In this document: piece after piece, positions 39,023 to 48,973 of the stretch | How the letters are laid out: the number at the start of each line of letters is the position of its first letter | Position numbering within the stretch: the first letter of the stretch is position 1 | NCBI GenBank assembly: GCA_009763385.1 | Contig: VDCT01000849.1 | Span: 166,712 to 230,711 of the forward strand | Length of the DNA stretch: 64,000 bases | Source of the DNA: Coix lacryma-jobi var. lacryma-jobi | Taxonomy: Eukaryota > Streptophyta > Magnoliopsida > Poales > Poaceae | Direction of reading: 5' to 3' | The notes under the pieces: generated by a model | What the model saw: only the letters and a program-made list of their open reading frames with translations | Database searches by the model: none | Told to the model about the DNA's origin: nothing | Made by a program: the position numbers and the translations under genes

Positions 39023-40622
39023 TCATAGAACGGTAGAGAGTTTGATCAACCGGGTTACCTCCCTCATCTAGGTCGAGATGTCCGTTGGTTGGCATTGGAG
39101 TCTTGATAGGCTTGCAATCATCCATGTTGAAGCGCTTGAGGAGGTCTTTTGTGTACTTCTCTTGAGATATAAAAGTCCCCTCCTTCAATTGCTTGACTTG
39201 AAAGCCTAGGAAAAATGTGAGCTCGCCAATCATCGACATCTCGAACTCCTTCGACATCAAGTCACCAAATTCCTTGCAATAGGCTTCATTTGTTGACCCG
39301 AAGATGATATCATCGACGTAGACTTGACAAATGAAGATCTCTCCATCAAGCTTCTTGGTGAATAGTGTGGTGTCGACCTTCCCAATGGTGAAGCCCTTCT
39401 CAATTAGGAAGTCCCGGAGGCGCTCGTACCACGCTCTAGGGGCTTGCTTGAGCCCATAAAGCGCCTTGGACAACCTATAAACATGATTAGGATATCTAGG
39501 GTCTTCAAAACCGGGAGGTTGATCAACATAGACTAGTTCATTTATGAAGCCATTTAAAAATGCACTTTTCACATCCATTTGATATAATTTAATGTCATGA
39601 TGTGATGCATATGCAAGGAGGATACGAATGGCTTCGAGTCTTGCAACCGGTGCAAAGGTCTCTCCAAAATCCAAGCCTTCAACTTGAGAGAACCCCTTTG
39701 CCACTAGCCTTGCCTTGTTTCTAACAACCTTGCCTTGATCATCTTGCTTGTTCCTAAACACCCATTTTGTTCCAATGACTCTTGCGCCTTTTGGTCGCTC
39801 TTCAAGTGTCCAAACTTGGTTGCGGGTGAAGTTGTTTAATTCTTCATGCATGGCATTCACCCAATCCGGATCACCTAGAGCTTCATCTACAATGGTAGGC
39901 TCAACAAGAGAAACAAAGGAGTGATGTTCCATAAATAAAGCAAGTTTTTGAGAGCGAGTCATTACACCCCTTGTCGGACTCCCTATGATGAGATCTTGAG
40001 GATGAGCTTGTAGTAGAGGAGTAGTCCTTCGATCAACCACTTGAGGGGCCGCTTGTGGAGCATCAACATCTTGAGCGTGTACCACCATTTGATCATGGGA
40101 GACATGAGTATCTTCATTTGGATCCCTCCCATCTTTGTCATCATCAAGTGGTACATGTGATGAGGATGGCTTGTCAATGACTTGCACATCATCATCATCA
40201 TCATCTTTAGGCTTGATGGCTCCAACCGGCATGTTCTTCATTGCATCCCTCAATGGTTCATCACCTACATCATCAAGATTTTCATGCTCTCCTTGAGAGC
40301 CATTAGATTCATCGAATTCCACATCATATGTTTCCTCTACCATCCCGGTGGCATGGTTGAATACTCGATATGCTTTGGACTTCAATGAGTAACCAACAAG
40401 AAAACCAATATCACATCGGCGTTGAAACTTCCCTAGGTGTTGGCGCTTCTTGAAGATGTAGCATTTGCACCCAAACACTCTAAAGAAGGATACATCCGGC
40501 TTCTTGTTGTTGAGTAGCTCATAGGGGGTTGCCAAGGAGACGATGGGGGAACAACCGGTTTGATGCATAGCAAGCGGTGTTGATTGCTTCCGCCCAAAAT
40601 CTTTCCGGTGTAGTGTACTCAT
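38994..40622 (-). CDS. C3 integrase C-terminus and reverse transcriptase
   Basis: This is one open frame of 542 codons. It begins in the integrase tail (LATPYELLNNKKPDVSFFRVFGCKCYIF), continues through an Asp-rich linker coded by a GAT repeat at 40183-40212, and then RT: DPDWVNAMHEELNNF, GTKWVFRNKQDDQG, RLVAKGFSQVEGLD, DVKSAFLNGFINE, YGLKQAPRAWYERL and the catalytic CQVYVDDIIFGS. Length and motifs match functional Sirevirus RT. This is the best preserved coding block in the window. Confidence 0.95.
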   Translation of the reverse strand: MSTLHRKDFGRKQSTPLAMHQTGCSPIVSLATPYELLNNKKPDVSFFRVFGCKCYIFKKRQHLGKFQRRCDIGFLVGYSLKSKAYRVFNHATGMVEETYDVEFDESNGSQGEHENLDDVGDEPLRDAMKNMPVGAIKPKDDDDDDVQVIDKPSSSHVPLDDDKDGRDPNEDTHVSHDQMVVHAQDVDAPQAAPQVVDRRTTPLLQAHPQDLIIGSPTRGVMTRSQKLALFMEHHSFVSLVEPTIVDEALGDPDWVNAMHEELNNFTRNQVWTLEERPKGARVIGTKWVFRNKQDDQGKVVRNKARLVAKGFSQVEGLDFGETFAPVARLEAIRILLAYASHHDIKLYQMDVKSAFLNGFINELVYVDQPPGFEDPRYPNHVYRLSKALYGLKQAPRAWYERLRDFLIEKGFTIGKVDTTLFTKKLDGEIFICQVYVDDIIFGSTNEAYCKEFGDLMSKEFEMSMIGELTFFLGFQVKQLKEGTFISQEKYTKDLLKRFNMDDCKPIKTPMPTNGHLDLDEGGNPVDQTLYRSMIGSFILDRI

Positions 40623-41433
40623 CTAACATAGTCCTTGCTAGGGTGATTAGTGTTCGGTTCTTCCTCTCAACTACCCCATTTTGTTGTGGTGTGTAGGTTG
40701 CGGAGACTTCATGCTTGATCCCAACTTCATCACAATATTGCTCAATGTGGGTGTTGTCGAACTCTCTTCCATTGTCACTTCTTATCTTTTTGATCTTCAA
40801 GTCAAACTCATTTTGGGCTCTCTTGGCAAACTTCTTGAATGAAGGGGTTGCTTCGGATTTGTCATGAAGAAAGAATACCCAAGTGTATCTAGAGTAGTCA
40901 TCAACAATCACTAGACAATAGAGATTTCCACCCAAGCTAGCATATGTTGTTGGTCCAAATAGATCCATGTGAAGTAGCTCTAACTCTCTTGATGTTGACA
41001 CAAAAGCTTTGGTTGGATGTGTATTTGCAACTTGCTTGCCGGCTTGACATGCACTACACAATTTGTCCTTCTCAAATTTGACATCCTTCAAGCCCCTAAC
41101 CAAATCCTTCTTCAATAGCTTGTTGAGAGTGTTCATTCCAACATGTGCTAATCTTCTATGCCAAAGCCAACCAAGAGATTGCTTAGTGAACAAACATGTC
41201 TTCAAGTTGGCATCTTCGGAGGTAAAATCCACTAGATAGAGATTGTTGTATCTAAAGCCTTTGAATATCACTTGTATATCATCTTTCTTGGTTACAACCA
41301 CTTCCTTGTCGGTGAACAAGCATTGAAAGCCAAGATCACATAGTTGCCCAACGGATAGCAAGTTGAAGCTTAATGATGCAACTAGAAGCACATTGGAGAT
41401 GGTATGATCGTTTGATATAGCCACTTTGCCCAA
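40519..41433 (-). CDS. C3 integrase
   Basis: Open for 304 codons. HHCC zinc domain: HRRLAHVGMNTLNKLLKK and CSACQAGKQ. Catalytic core: HMDLFGPTTYASLGG (first Asp), IRSDNGREFDN (second Asp) and TPQQNGVVERKNRTL (Glu). It inserts element DNA into the host genome. A one-base shift near 40610 separates it from the RT frame. Confidence 0.95.
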   Translation of the reverse strand: MGKVAISNDHTISNVLLVASLSFNLLSVGQLCDLGFQCLFTDKEVVVTKKDDIQVIFKGFRYNNLYLVDFTSEDANLKTCLFTKQSLGWLWHRRLAHVGMNTLNKLLKKDLVRGLKDVKFEKDKLCSACQAGKQVANTHPTKAFVSTSRELELLHMDLFGPTTYASLGGNLYCLVIVDDYSRYTWVFFLHDKSEATPSFKKFAKRAQNEFDLKIKKIRSDNGREFDNTHIEQYCDEVGIKHEVSATYTPQQNGVVERKNRTLITLARTMLDEYTTPERFWAEAINTACYASNRLFPHRLLGNPL

Positions 41434-41588
41434 TCCTTTGACATTGCCTTTGAGTTGTCACCAAATGTTATCTTTTCTTGGTCATCGACATTCTCTTCTA
41501 GTGAGGTGAACATCCGGGGATCTCCGGTCATATGTTGTGTGCATCCACTATCAATTACCCAATGTGATCCACCGGTCTTGTAGTTCAC
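41382..41588 (-). CDS. C3 protease
   Basis: WVIDSGCTQHMTGDPRMF is the aspartic protease active site, followed by ITFGDNSKA. It is broken from the integrase frame by a shift near 41430. It cleaves the polyprotein. Confidence 0.85.
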   Translation of the reverse strand: MNYKTGGSHWVIDSGCTQHMTGDPRMFTSLEENVDDQEKITFGDNSKAMSKDWAKWLYQTIIPSPMCF

Positions 41589-41602
41589 CTACACACAAGA
41601 AA

Positions 41603-42859
41603 TCAAGCTTGAGCTTTCGGGACCCAAACTTGTTGCGGTCCCTTAACTTTCTCAACTAGTGACTTAGCAACCCAAATTTGCCTTGGCCTATTCTTGTTAG
41701 GTGGCCCCATAAACATAACCTTCACTTTGCCACTAGAATCTTGTCTAAGCATGTAGTGAGCATTGAAGGCAAAGGGTCTAGCATGCTTGGGCAAGGGTGT
41801 GGGCTTTGGCTCCTCACAAGCATGAGCAAAGTGTCCTTCCTTTCCACACTCATAGCATCTCCCAATCTTCTTCTTCTTTGGCTTAGTGATGCTCTTGCGT
41901 TGCTTCATCTTCTCTTCAAGAAAGCCAATGCCATTTCTATTGGTCTTCATGACGGTGTTCATGAGAAGCTCACTTTGAAGACATTGACCCTTGGTGAAGT
42001 TCCTCAAACCGGTGGTGAGGTGCTCTTTCTCCTTCTTGAGCTTGTCATTCTCTTGTTGGAGTTCCAATTGAGATGGTGTCATTTTGTAGTCCCTCTCCAT
42101 CTTTAATCTCTTGTTCTCTTCTTTTAGCATGTCTAGCTCAAGTGTCATGCTATAGTCATCGTCATGAGATTGAATGATAACTTGCTTGGTGGTTGAAAGC
42201 TTTTCTAGATCAACCTTGAGCTTTGCATTCTCATTCTTGATCTTGACATAGTCATCATAGTGATCGGCCTCAACCACTTTCTTGCCCTTGCCACTAGCAC
42301 TTTGCTCAACATGCTCACTAACCAAGTCCTCACAAGATGTTGCTATGTCACACTTAACAACAAGGTTAGGAGCATCATGTGTCTCATGTGAAAGCATATC
42401 ATAAGCAATGGTGAGAGTATCATAATCTACTTTCACTTGAGTATATTGTTCCTTAAGCAAAGCATGACTAGTGGAAAGGTCACTATGCATCTTATCAAGT
42501 TTTTCATTTTTAGCTTTGAGCTCCTTGTTAGAGGACTTGAGCTCCTTGATAGTGGATGACATAGTTGCAAGTTCATCTTTTAGTTCATCACTAGCATGAA
42601 TAGCATGATCACACTTTTCAACAAGAGATTCATTTTCATCAACAAGCTTCTCATTTTTAGCTCTAGTCTTTCTTATGATTTTAGAGTAGTCATTTAGCAA
42701 TTTGACAAGTTCATCATAAGTGGGAGCCTCAAATTCACCATCACTATCACTATCACTAGAGTCATCATTGTTTTGTACCTTCCGGTCACCCTTGGCCATA
42801 AGGCATAGGTGTGTAGATGATGATGGTGACGGTGGTGGTGGTGGGTGTAGAGGAGCCAA
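41603..42859 (-). CDS. C3 gag C-terminal coiled coil with second zinc knuckle
   Basis: Open for 418 codons. It starts with a short acidic segment (SDSDSDGEFEAPTYDELV), followed by about 250 residues of heptad-rich coiled coil (IRKTRAKNEKLVDENESL, IKELKSSNKELKAKNEKL). A second CCHC knuckle, CYECGKEGHFAHAC, lies at 41816-41857, and the end abuts protease. Long coiled coils in gag are a Sirevirus trait. Confidence 0.85.
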   Translation of the reverse strand: MAPLHPPPPPSPSSSTHLCLMAKGDRKVQNNDDSSDSDSDGEFEAPTYDELVKLLNDYSKIIRKTRAKNEKLVDENESLVEKCDHAIHASDELKDELATMSSTIKELKSSNKELKAKNEKLDKMHSDLSTSHALLKEQYTQVKVDYDTLTIAYDMLSHETHDAPNLVVKCDIATSCEDLVSEHVEQSASGKGKKVVEADHYDDYVKIKNENAKLKVDLEKLSTTKQVIIQSHDDDYSMTLELDMLKEENKRLKMERDYKMTPSQLELQQENDKLKKEKEHLTTGLRNFTKGQCLQSELLMNTVMKTNRNGIGFLEEKMKQRKSITKPKKKKIGRCYECGKEGHFAHACEEPKPTPLPKHARPFAFNAHYMLRQDSSGKVKVMFMGPPNKNRPRQIWVAKSLVEKVKGPQQVWVPKAQA

Positions 42860-43999
42860 TGACTAGAGCGGCCACCTTCTCCTTCTCATCATCACTATCT
42901 TCATTTGATGAGCCACCGGAGGAGTCAATGTCGGTGAGCCAATCACCAACAATGTAAGCCTTCCCACCTTTCTTGTGGTATTGCTTCTTTTTCTTGCCAT
43001 CCTTCTTGTAGTAGGGCTTCATCCTTCTTCTCATCTTCACTTGATGAGTCATACTTCTTGCCCTTGTTCTTGTTCTTGTAGCTCTCTTCTTGGGCTTGGT
43101 GCATTGATGAGCAAGATGGCCAAGCTCACCGCAATTGTAGCAATCCATTTCGGAGATTGGTCTCCTCTTGCTACTTGTGAAGAATTTCTTCTTTCTTGAG
43201 TCAAAGTTGACTCCATTCTTGTGAAGCTTCTTCAACATCTTGGTGGTCTTCTTCACCATGAGAGCAATGTTGGAATCATCTTCATCATCGCTTGTGCTCT
43301 CATGATGCACCTCAATAGCCTTGGACTTGCCCTTCTTGTCATGGCTTGCTTTGAAGGCCAAGTCCTTCTTCTTGTCGGTGGAGGAGCCACCACTTGGTGT
43401 GATGTGCATGTACATCTCATGAGCATTGATCTTCCCCAAGACTTGTGTTGGTGTAGATGTGGAAAGATCACCTTGATGTAGCACGGTCACAATGTGTCCA
43501 TACTTGTCAATGGGAAGGACACATAGGATCTTCCTCACAACATCGGATGGTTGCATTTGTGTGAGGCCAAGACCATTGAGCTCCTCTACAAGAACATTCA
43601 AGCGTGAGTACATTTCATTTGCATTTTCATGAGCAAGCATTTCAAACGAGTTCATTTTTGCACAACCAAATGATAACGCTCCTCACGCTCACTCTTGGTT
43701 CCCTCATGGAGCGCACAAATATTTTCCCATAGATCATGGGCATTTTTGTGGTTCCGAACACGATTGAACACATCCTTGCAAATGCCTCTAAAAAGGATGT
43801 TTTTGGCTTTTGCATTCCATTTTTCATTTTCCTCCTCATTAGGAGTGAGGCTAGTGCCTTCTTTGGGCTTGGCAAAGCCGGTGATCGCGGCATTGAGGCA
43901 TTTAACATCAACCGCTTCTAGGTACGACTCCATACGGATTTTCCAATATGGGAAGTCGTCTCCCTCGAACATGGGAGGTGGACCATCACCTCCGGACAT
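42786..43999 (-). CDS. C3 gag N-terminal capsid with first zinc knuckle
   Basis: Gag begins at 43999 with MSGGDGPPPMFEGDDFPYWKIRMESYLEAV. A one-base shift near 43655 leads into a second frame with the rest of the capsid (ANEMYSRLNVLVEELNGLGL, LPIDKYGHIVTVL). A Lys-rich stretch follows and then the knuckle CYNCGELGHLAHQC at 43101-43142. The C-terminus overlaps the coiled-coil frame near 42860. Confidence 0.9.
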
Positions 44000-44038
44000 C
44001 TTAACTCTAGGCGGTTAAGCCTAAATCGAGAGCACGAG

Positions 44039-44050
44039 GCTCCGATACCA
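44039..44050 (-). promoter_or_regulatory. Primer binding site of C3 (tRNA-iMet)
   Basis: TGGTATCGGAGC on the minus strand, two bases after the 5' LTR end at 44053. This is an intact plant initiator-methionine PBS type. Confidence 0.95.
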
Positions 44051-44052
44051 AT

Positions 44053-45577
44053 TGAAAGGATCAAGATGCCCAAGAGGGGGGGTGATGAATGGGCTTTTCT
44101 AAAACTTCTTGCAATAATAAAACCTATCAAGCCCCAATTAACCCCCTAGTGCCTAGAAGTGTGTATGACAAGAATCAATAGCACAAAAGATTATCACTAA
44201 GCCAATTCTACTCTAGCATGGCAATTCAATTTGGGATGAACAACAAGTGTAATGCGGAATTGAATTGCTTGAATGTAAATGCGTAAGTAAAGAGTAGAGA
44301 TGACTCGACGATCTTTTTGCCGAGGTATCGAGGTGTCGGCACACCCCCCTAGTCCTCGTTGGAGCACCCGCGCAAGGGTATCGCTCCCCCTTGATCCGCG
44401 CAAGGATCAAGTGCTCACTACGAGCTGATTCTTCGCCACTCCGGCCCGGTGAATCGCTCGCTACCGGTCACAACTTGGCTTGGGTCATCCACAATGCCTC
44501 CGGATGATCACCAAGCTCTCCGATCGCCACCAAGCCGTCTAGGTGATGCCGATCACCAAGAGTAACAAGCAAGAACTCTCACTTGACCAACGCAAGGCTA
44601 ATGAGATGGGTGGATGCACACTTGCTACTCTCTACTCACTAATGAGGTGTTTGATCACTCAACTATCAAATCTCTCAACCTCACTAGGCCTCTTGCACTC
44701 ACTTGCAATCACAATGTGTTTGGGAACCTTTCAAATGAGCAAGAGTCACAGCATGAATGAGGGGGAGGCATATTTATACCCCCCAACTCAAAACATGCAC
44801 GAAGGGGTAAGTCCAGCCAGTTACACACTGACCGGACGCACCTGTCGGGGTGACCGGACGCGTCCGGTCAGTGTCTAACGGCTACGTGACGTTAGCCCTG
44901 ACACCAGTACGATACACTGACCGGACGCACCCATGCGTCCGATCACCACTGACCGGACGCGTCCGGTCATCAATTTCCCTCTCTGGAACCTCTCTGGACG
45001 CGACCGGACTCACCTGGCCTCCTGGTCTCCGGTCGAAACTGAAGAGCGTCCGGTCGAAGCCAAGCCTGCTTCTTAGCCAAACCAACTGACCGGACGCACG
45101 CCCCAGCGTCCGGTCATTAGGGTTGAAGCGTCCGGTCACATTTTGAAGTCCGAAACGACTTCGGTTTGCGACGCTCCCTTCACGAACTTTCTTCCTTATG
45201 ATCTTAGGGACCTTTCTAAGCTACCTAGGGCTTTGGTTAACAAGTGTGCACCACACCTAACTCAAAAGTCTCACCTAGGTCAAGCTACTCATTCAAACCC
45301 CTCTTTATAGTACGGCCAAAGATAAAGCAAAGACCTATGCTACTCTAAGTGTCCTTCAACACCAAATGACACTTAGCACTAGCCTATCACCGTCTTCGTC
45401 GTCCATCCTTTGAAGACCGAACGAATTCCATCGCTAAGGGGGCATGAATACCATAGTGCCCTCACGATCATCATTACCATGACCTAACTCAACTGTTTCT
45501 GCAAAACACACGTTAGTCATAGTAATTTACCGTTGTCATCCAATCACCGAAACCCACTGGGGGCCTAGATGCTCACA
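44053..45577 (-). repeat. C3 5' LTR (1525 bp)
   Basis: Nearly identical to 32163-33680. Differences by eye are three to five substitutions and a handful of indels, for example around 44080, 45012 and 45555. This is the LTR that would drive transcription. Confidence 0.95.
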
Positions 45578-45582
45578 AGCGG
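45578..45582 (+). repeat. Target site duplication AGCGG, right copy (C3)
   Basis: Exact match of 32158-32162. The C2 pol sequence resumes immediately after it. Confidence 0.95.
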
Positions 45583-46560
45583 CTTCGACGACGACTCACG
45601 GCCCCGAAACATCTTCGTCTTGGGGGCCGTGGGATCCGCCACCACGAGCGGTACATTTGTACCGGGGAGGGCACCAGCTGCTGTTGAGGGGGAGGCTACA
45701 TCAGCTAGAGAGGCGCCAAGACATATCCAGCGCAGCACCCCTGAACAGAGATCGGCGAATCGGCAGGAGCGAGTCACTCGCTCCAGGTCACAAACATCTC
45801 TCACTTCGCTCATTCTGCTTTGTTGCTAATTTTGAGCCCCAAGAGTGGACACGCTTGACGGTCCGGATTGGGTCAATGCCATGCATGAGGAGTTAGAGAA
45901 CTTTGAGCGGAATGGGGTTTGGGTTCTAGTTCCACCTCCACTGACTGTAAGCCTATTGGGACAAAATGGGTATTTAAAAACAGCAAGGAGAGGATGGCCA
46001 TGTTGTGAGAAACAAGGCCCGCTTGTAGCGAAAGGCTATAGTCAGAAGGAGGGGATAGATTATGAGGAAACCTTCGCTCCTGTAGCACGTTTGGAGGCTA
46101 TTAGGATACTCTTGGCTTATGCTGCATCCAGGGGTTTCAAACTTTTTCAAATGGATGTCAAGAGTGCCTTCTTAAACGGCTACATAGAGGAGGAGGTTTA
46201 TGTTGAGCAACCCCCCGGTTTTGAAAATCCCAAGTTTCCAAACCATGTCTTTAAACTTCATAAAGCTTTATATGGTTTGAAACAAGCCCCTAGAGCTGGT
46301 ATGATAGGTTGAAAACCTTTTTGCTTGCTAAGGGTTTTAAAATGGGATGTGTAGATAAAACGCTCTTTCTCCTCCGGCAAGGCAAAGACACGCTCTTGGT
46401 CCAGATTTACGTGGATGATATCATTTTCGGTGGTTCTTCTCACGCTTTGGTTGCCAAGTTTGCAGATACTATGAGCAGGGAGTTCGAGATGAGCATGATG
46501 GGCGAGCTAACATTTTCTCGGGTTGCAAATTAAGCAATCCGAGAGGGGACGTTTGTGCAC
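45583..46560 (+). pseudogene. C2 reverse transcriptase, right of C3
   Basis: After a linker with an RSANRQERVTRSRS segment, RT motifs follow in order: GPDWVNAMHEELENFERN, LVAKGYSQKEGIDYEETFAPVARLEAIRILLA, DVKSAFLNGYIEEEVYVEQPPGFE, LYGLKQAPRAG and the catalytic QIYVDDIIFGG (about 46405-46435). YVDD is intact. Frameshifts lie near 45850, 45990, 46300 and 46520. Confidence 0.85.
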
Positions 46561-47345
46561 CAGGGCAAGTACACGAAGGACTTGCTGAAGCGGTTCGATA
46601 TGGGTGAGGCCAAGCCTCTTCCAACACCCATGTCGACGACGACTGCCCTGGATGCGGATGTGGACGGAGAAGCAGTGGACCAGAAGGAGTACCGCAGTAT
46701 GATCGGGTCGCTCCTCTACCTGACGGCGACACGCCCGGACATCCAGTTCGCGGTGTGTCTGTGCGCGCGCTTTCAGGCATCGCCGCGCACTTCTCACCGT
46801 CAGGCGGTGAAGCGCATCTTCAGGTACCTTTGTTTCACTCCTGAGTTTGGGATTTGGTATTCTGCTTCCTCCACCCTCTCACTTTGCGGTTATCCTGATG
46901 CCGATTTTGCTGGTTGTCGTATTGAGCGCAAGTCCACTTCTGGGACTTGCCAATTTATTGGTTCTTCTCTTGTATCGTGGTCTTCTCGCAAGCAGTCTAG
47001 TGTCGCCCAATCTACCACGGAGGCTGAGTATGTTGCTGCGACTAGCTGCTGTTCCCAGTTACTCTGGATGATGGCCACTTTGCGTGATTTTGGTTTGAGC
47101 TTTCTCGCGTGCCTTTGCTTTGTGACAGCACGAGTGCTATTAGCGTTGCTAAGAACCCCGTGCTTCACTCGAAAACCAAAACATTGATGTGCGCTTTCAT
47201 TTCTTGCGAGACCACCAGGAGAAGGGTGATATCGACCTTCGCCATGTCGATACTCATCACCAACTGGCTGATATTTTCACCAAGCCTTTAGACGAATCAA
47301 CTTTTAATCGGTTGAGGGGTGAGCTTGGTGTGTGTTTCCCCTTTT
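46555..47345 (+). pseudogene. C2 RNase H
   Basis: The open frame 46555-47187 carries KYTKDLLKRFDMGEAKP, YRSMIGSLLYLTATRPDIQFAVCL, PDADFAGCRIERKSTSGTCQFIG and STTEAEYVAATSC. A shift near 47110 breaks it before the DIFTKPLDE-type end, and the pol stop is at about 47345. Confidence 0.85.
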
Positions 47346-48972
47346 AGATGGGGGAAACTTTTGGATCTTGTATAGCCTGACTCTTTTATTTTGAGTTTCT
47401 TTTCTTTGCATTGTGCATACGCATTTACATTCTGAGCTTCATGTTTATAATCACTAGAATGTACCTGTGCTCTGTTTAGTATGCTCCGATGCTTATGTTG
47501 ATGCTTGTAGCTTATGCTCCTTCTGATCACTAATACATGTTATGAGCTGAGCTATTTCGGAATGGTGAATTTGCCTAATGTATATAAATTGAAGATGATC
47601 ACCATTGAGGTATGCAACTAGCATGTGTAGGGTGTGTTGAGTCCATTCCTGCTTTTCATATATGCTAGGTTGCTATGTCTCTAGTTCTGAGTCATTCACT
47701 TGCTTAGTTTGTTCATATCATGTTTAAAATTTGAACCAAGTTTTAGTGAATTGAAAAGATCGAGATGGGATTGCTTGTCAACACCTCACGGTATCGAGAC
47801 TGTTTCATTGCACTTTGAGTTAAACTTGAGCCGTGTAGTGTATGACCGAAACCGTTGCTTTAAGCTTCCGATTGCATATGCATAGGCTTCGCACGGTTGA
47901 AAAGTTAGGCAAAGACAAGCTTTCAACCTCTCGCAATCACATGCTGAAATTAAACTTGTGTAATTTCACCGCTGCAACTCCGATAATAACTGAAATCACA
48001 AGTATATGCTTCATTCCTATGCATGATGATTGAACTTTGCTAGGGGTAGTTCACCGTGTATACATGTTTAGCACTTGTCTGGATTCCTATCTATACATGT
48101 GTAGTGCTATTTTGATGGTGACTATCTTTTTGGCTAAAAACTGCTCACTGCTCATATGCTTCATATTTCGTATGTGTGATCAGTTTGAGCCTTCGCTATT
48201 TGAGTGCTTAGTTGTGCCATTGGAGCTATACCGATTAGAGCATTTTTGCACTCTTTTGATTATTGCCTGAAGCTGCTAACTTGCATTTCTGACTTCATAT
48301 GCATTTTAGAAGGGGGAGCTTTGTTGGCTCAAGGGAAGAGTTGTGCTTGATAAGTGCATTTTCAACTAAGGGGGAGAGTTTTTGCAAATCATATGTCTCC
48401 TGGCGTTCAATTAAGGGGAGTTTTTTGCTAAGGGGGAGATTTTCAGATCTTTATGCTCTTCTCTTGTTGGACCTAAGGGGGAGTCCGGGTTGCTTGCACT
48501 TGTCGAGGGGAGAGTTTGCTAGTGTTGAGCCGTTGCCTCTATCTTGAGGGACTAGCAAACATTTTCCTCATTTGGCATCGAGTTTGATTTCAATTGGTTC
48601 GAAGACTTTTCGATTGTTTTTCAATTGGTTCAGAGTGGTTTTCGTGCTAGTTGTGTTGAGCCTCTGTGCCTCTATCTTGAGGGACTAGCACTTTGCCATT
48701 TTTTTTAGCTCCGATTTTCAATTGGTTTTCTGCTAGCGGTGTGGTGTTGAGCCTGTTCTACCTCTTCTTGAGGGCTAGCTTTTCTTTGCTTGGTCGCGTC
48801 GAGCCGTTGCCCATGTCTTTGGGGACCAAGTTCTCGCTTCTTCCACTTGACCTTCTTCGGCTTTGCTATGCTTTTGGGTCATTTGGTTGAGTTCTCTTCC
48901 TCTCCTTCCTCTACCTTCTTCTTCATTTTATGATTGTGTGTGTAGTTGACAATGCACTCATCAAGGGGGAGA
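47346..48972 (+). other. C2 3' non-coding region with repeated polypurine tracts
   Basis: There is no coding signal. The first half is AT-rich. AAGGGGGAG or a near form recurs at 48310, 48368, 48412, 48430, 48476 and finally at 48963, where AAGGGGGAGAT directly precedes the 3' LTR. Repeated PPTs are known from Sireviruses. A second repeat lies at 48520-48840: four spaced copies of a 'ttgagccg...tcttgagggactagc' phrase, at about 48523, 48656, 48745 and 48806. Confidence 0.75.
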
Positions 48973-48973
48973 T
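48963..48973 (+). promoter_or_regulatory. Polypurine tract of C2
   Basis: AAGGGGGAGAT sits directly before the LTR start TGCGGATACATGG. It matches the C3 tract. Confidence 0.85.

Larger units (their letters stand above)
32163..45577 (-). mobile_element. C3: intact young Sirevirus-type Copia element with extra ORF
   Basis: This is a 13,415-bp minus-strand element with direct LTRs (32163-33680 and 44053-45577), tRNA-iMet PBS, gag with two zinc knuckles, protease, integrase, RT, RNase H, a PPT, and a perfect AGCGG duplication. LTRs differ by only a few substitutions and short indels by eye, so insertion is recent. Between the pol stop (38361) and the 3' LTR it carries about 4.7 kb of extra sequence: a CpG-palindrome block, a GC-rich block, a TATA box and a third ORF at the position where Sireviruses carry an env-like gene. 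Coding frames show only a few one-base breaks. Confidence 0.95.
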
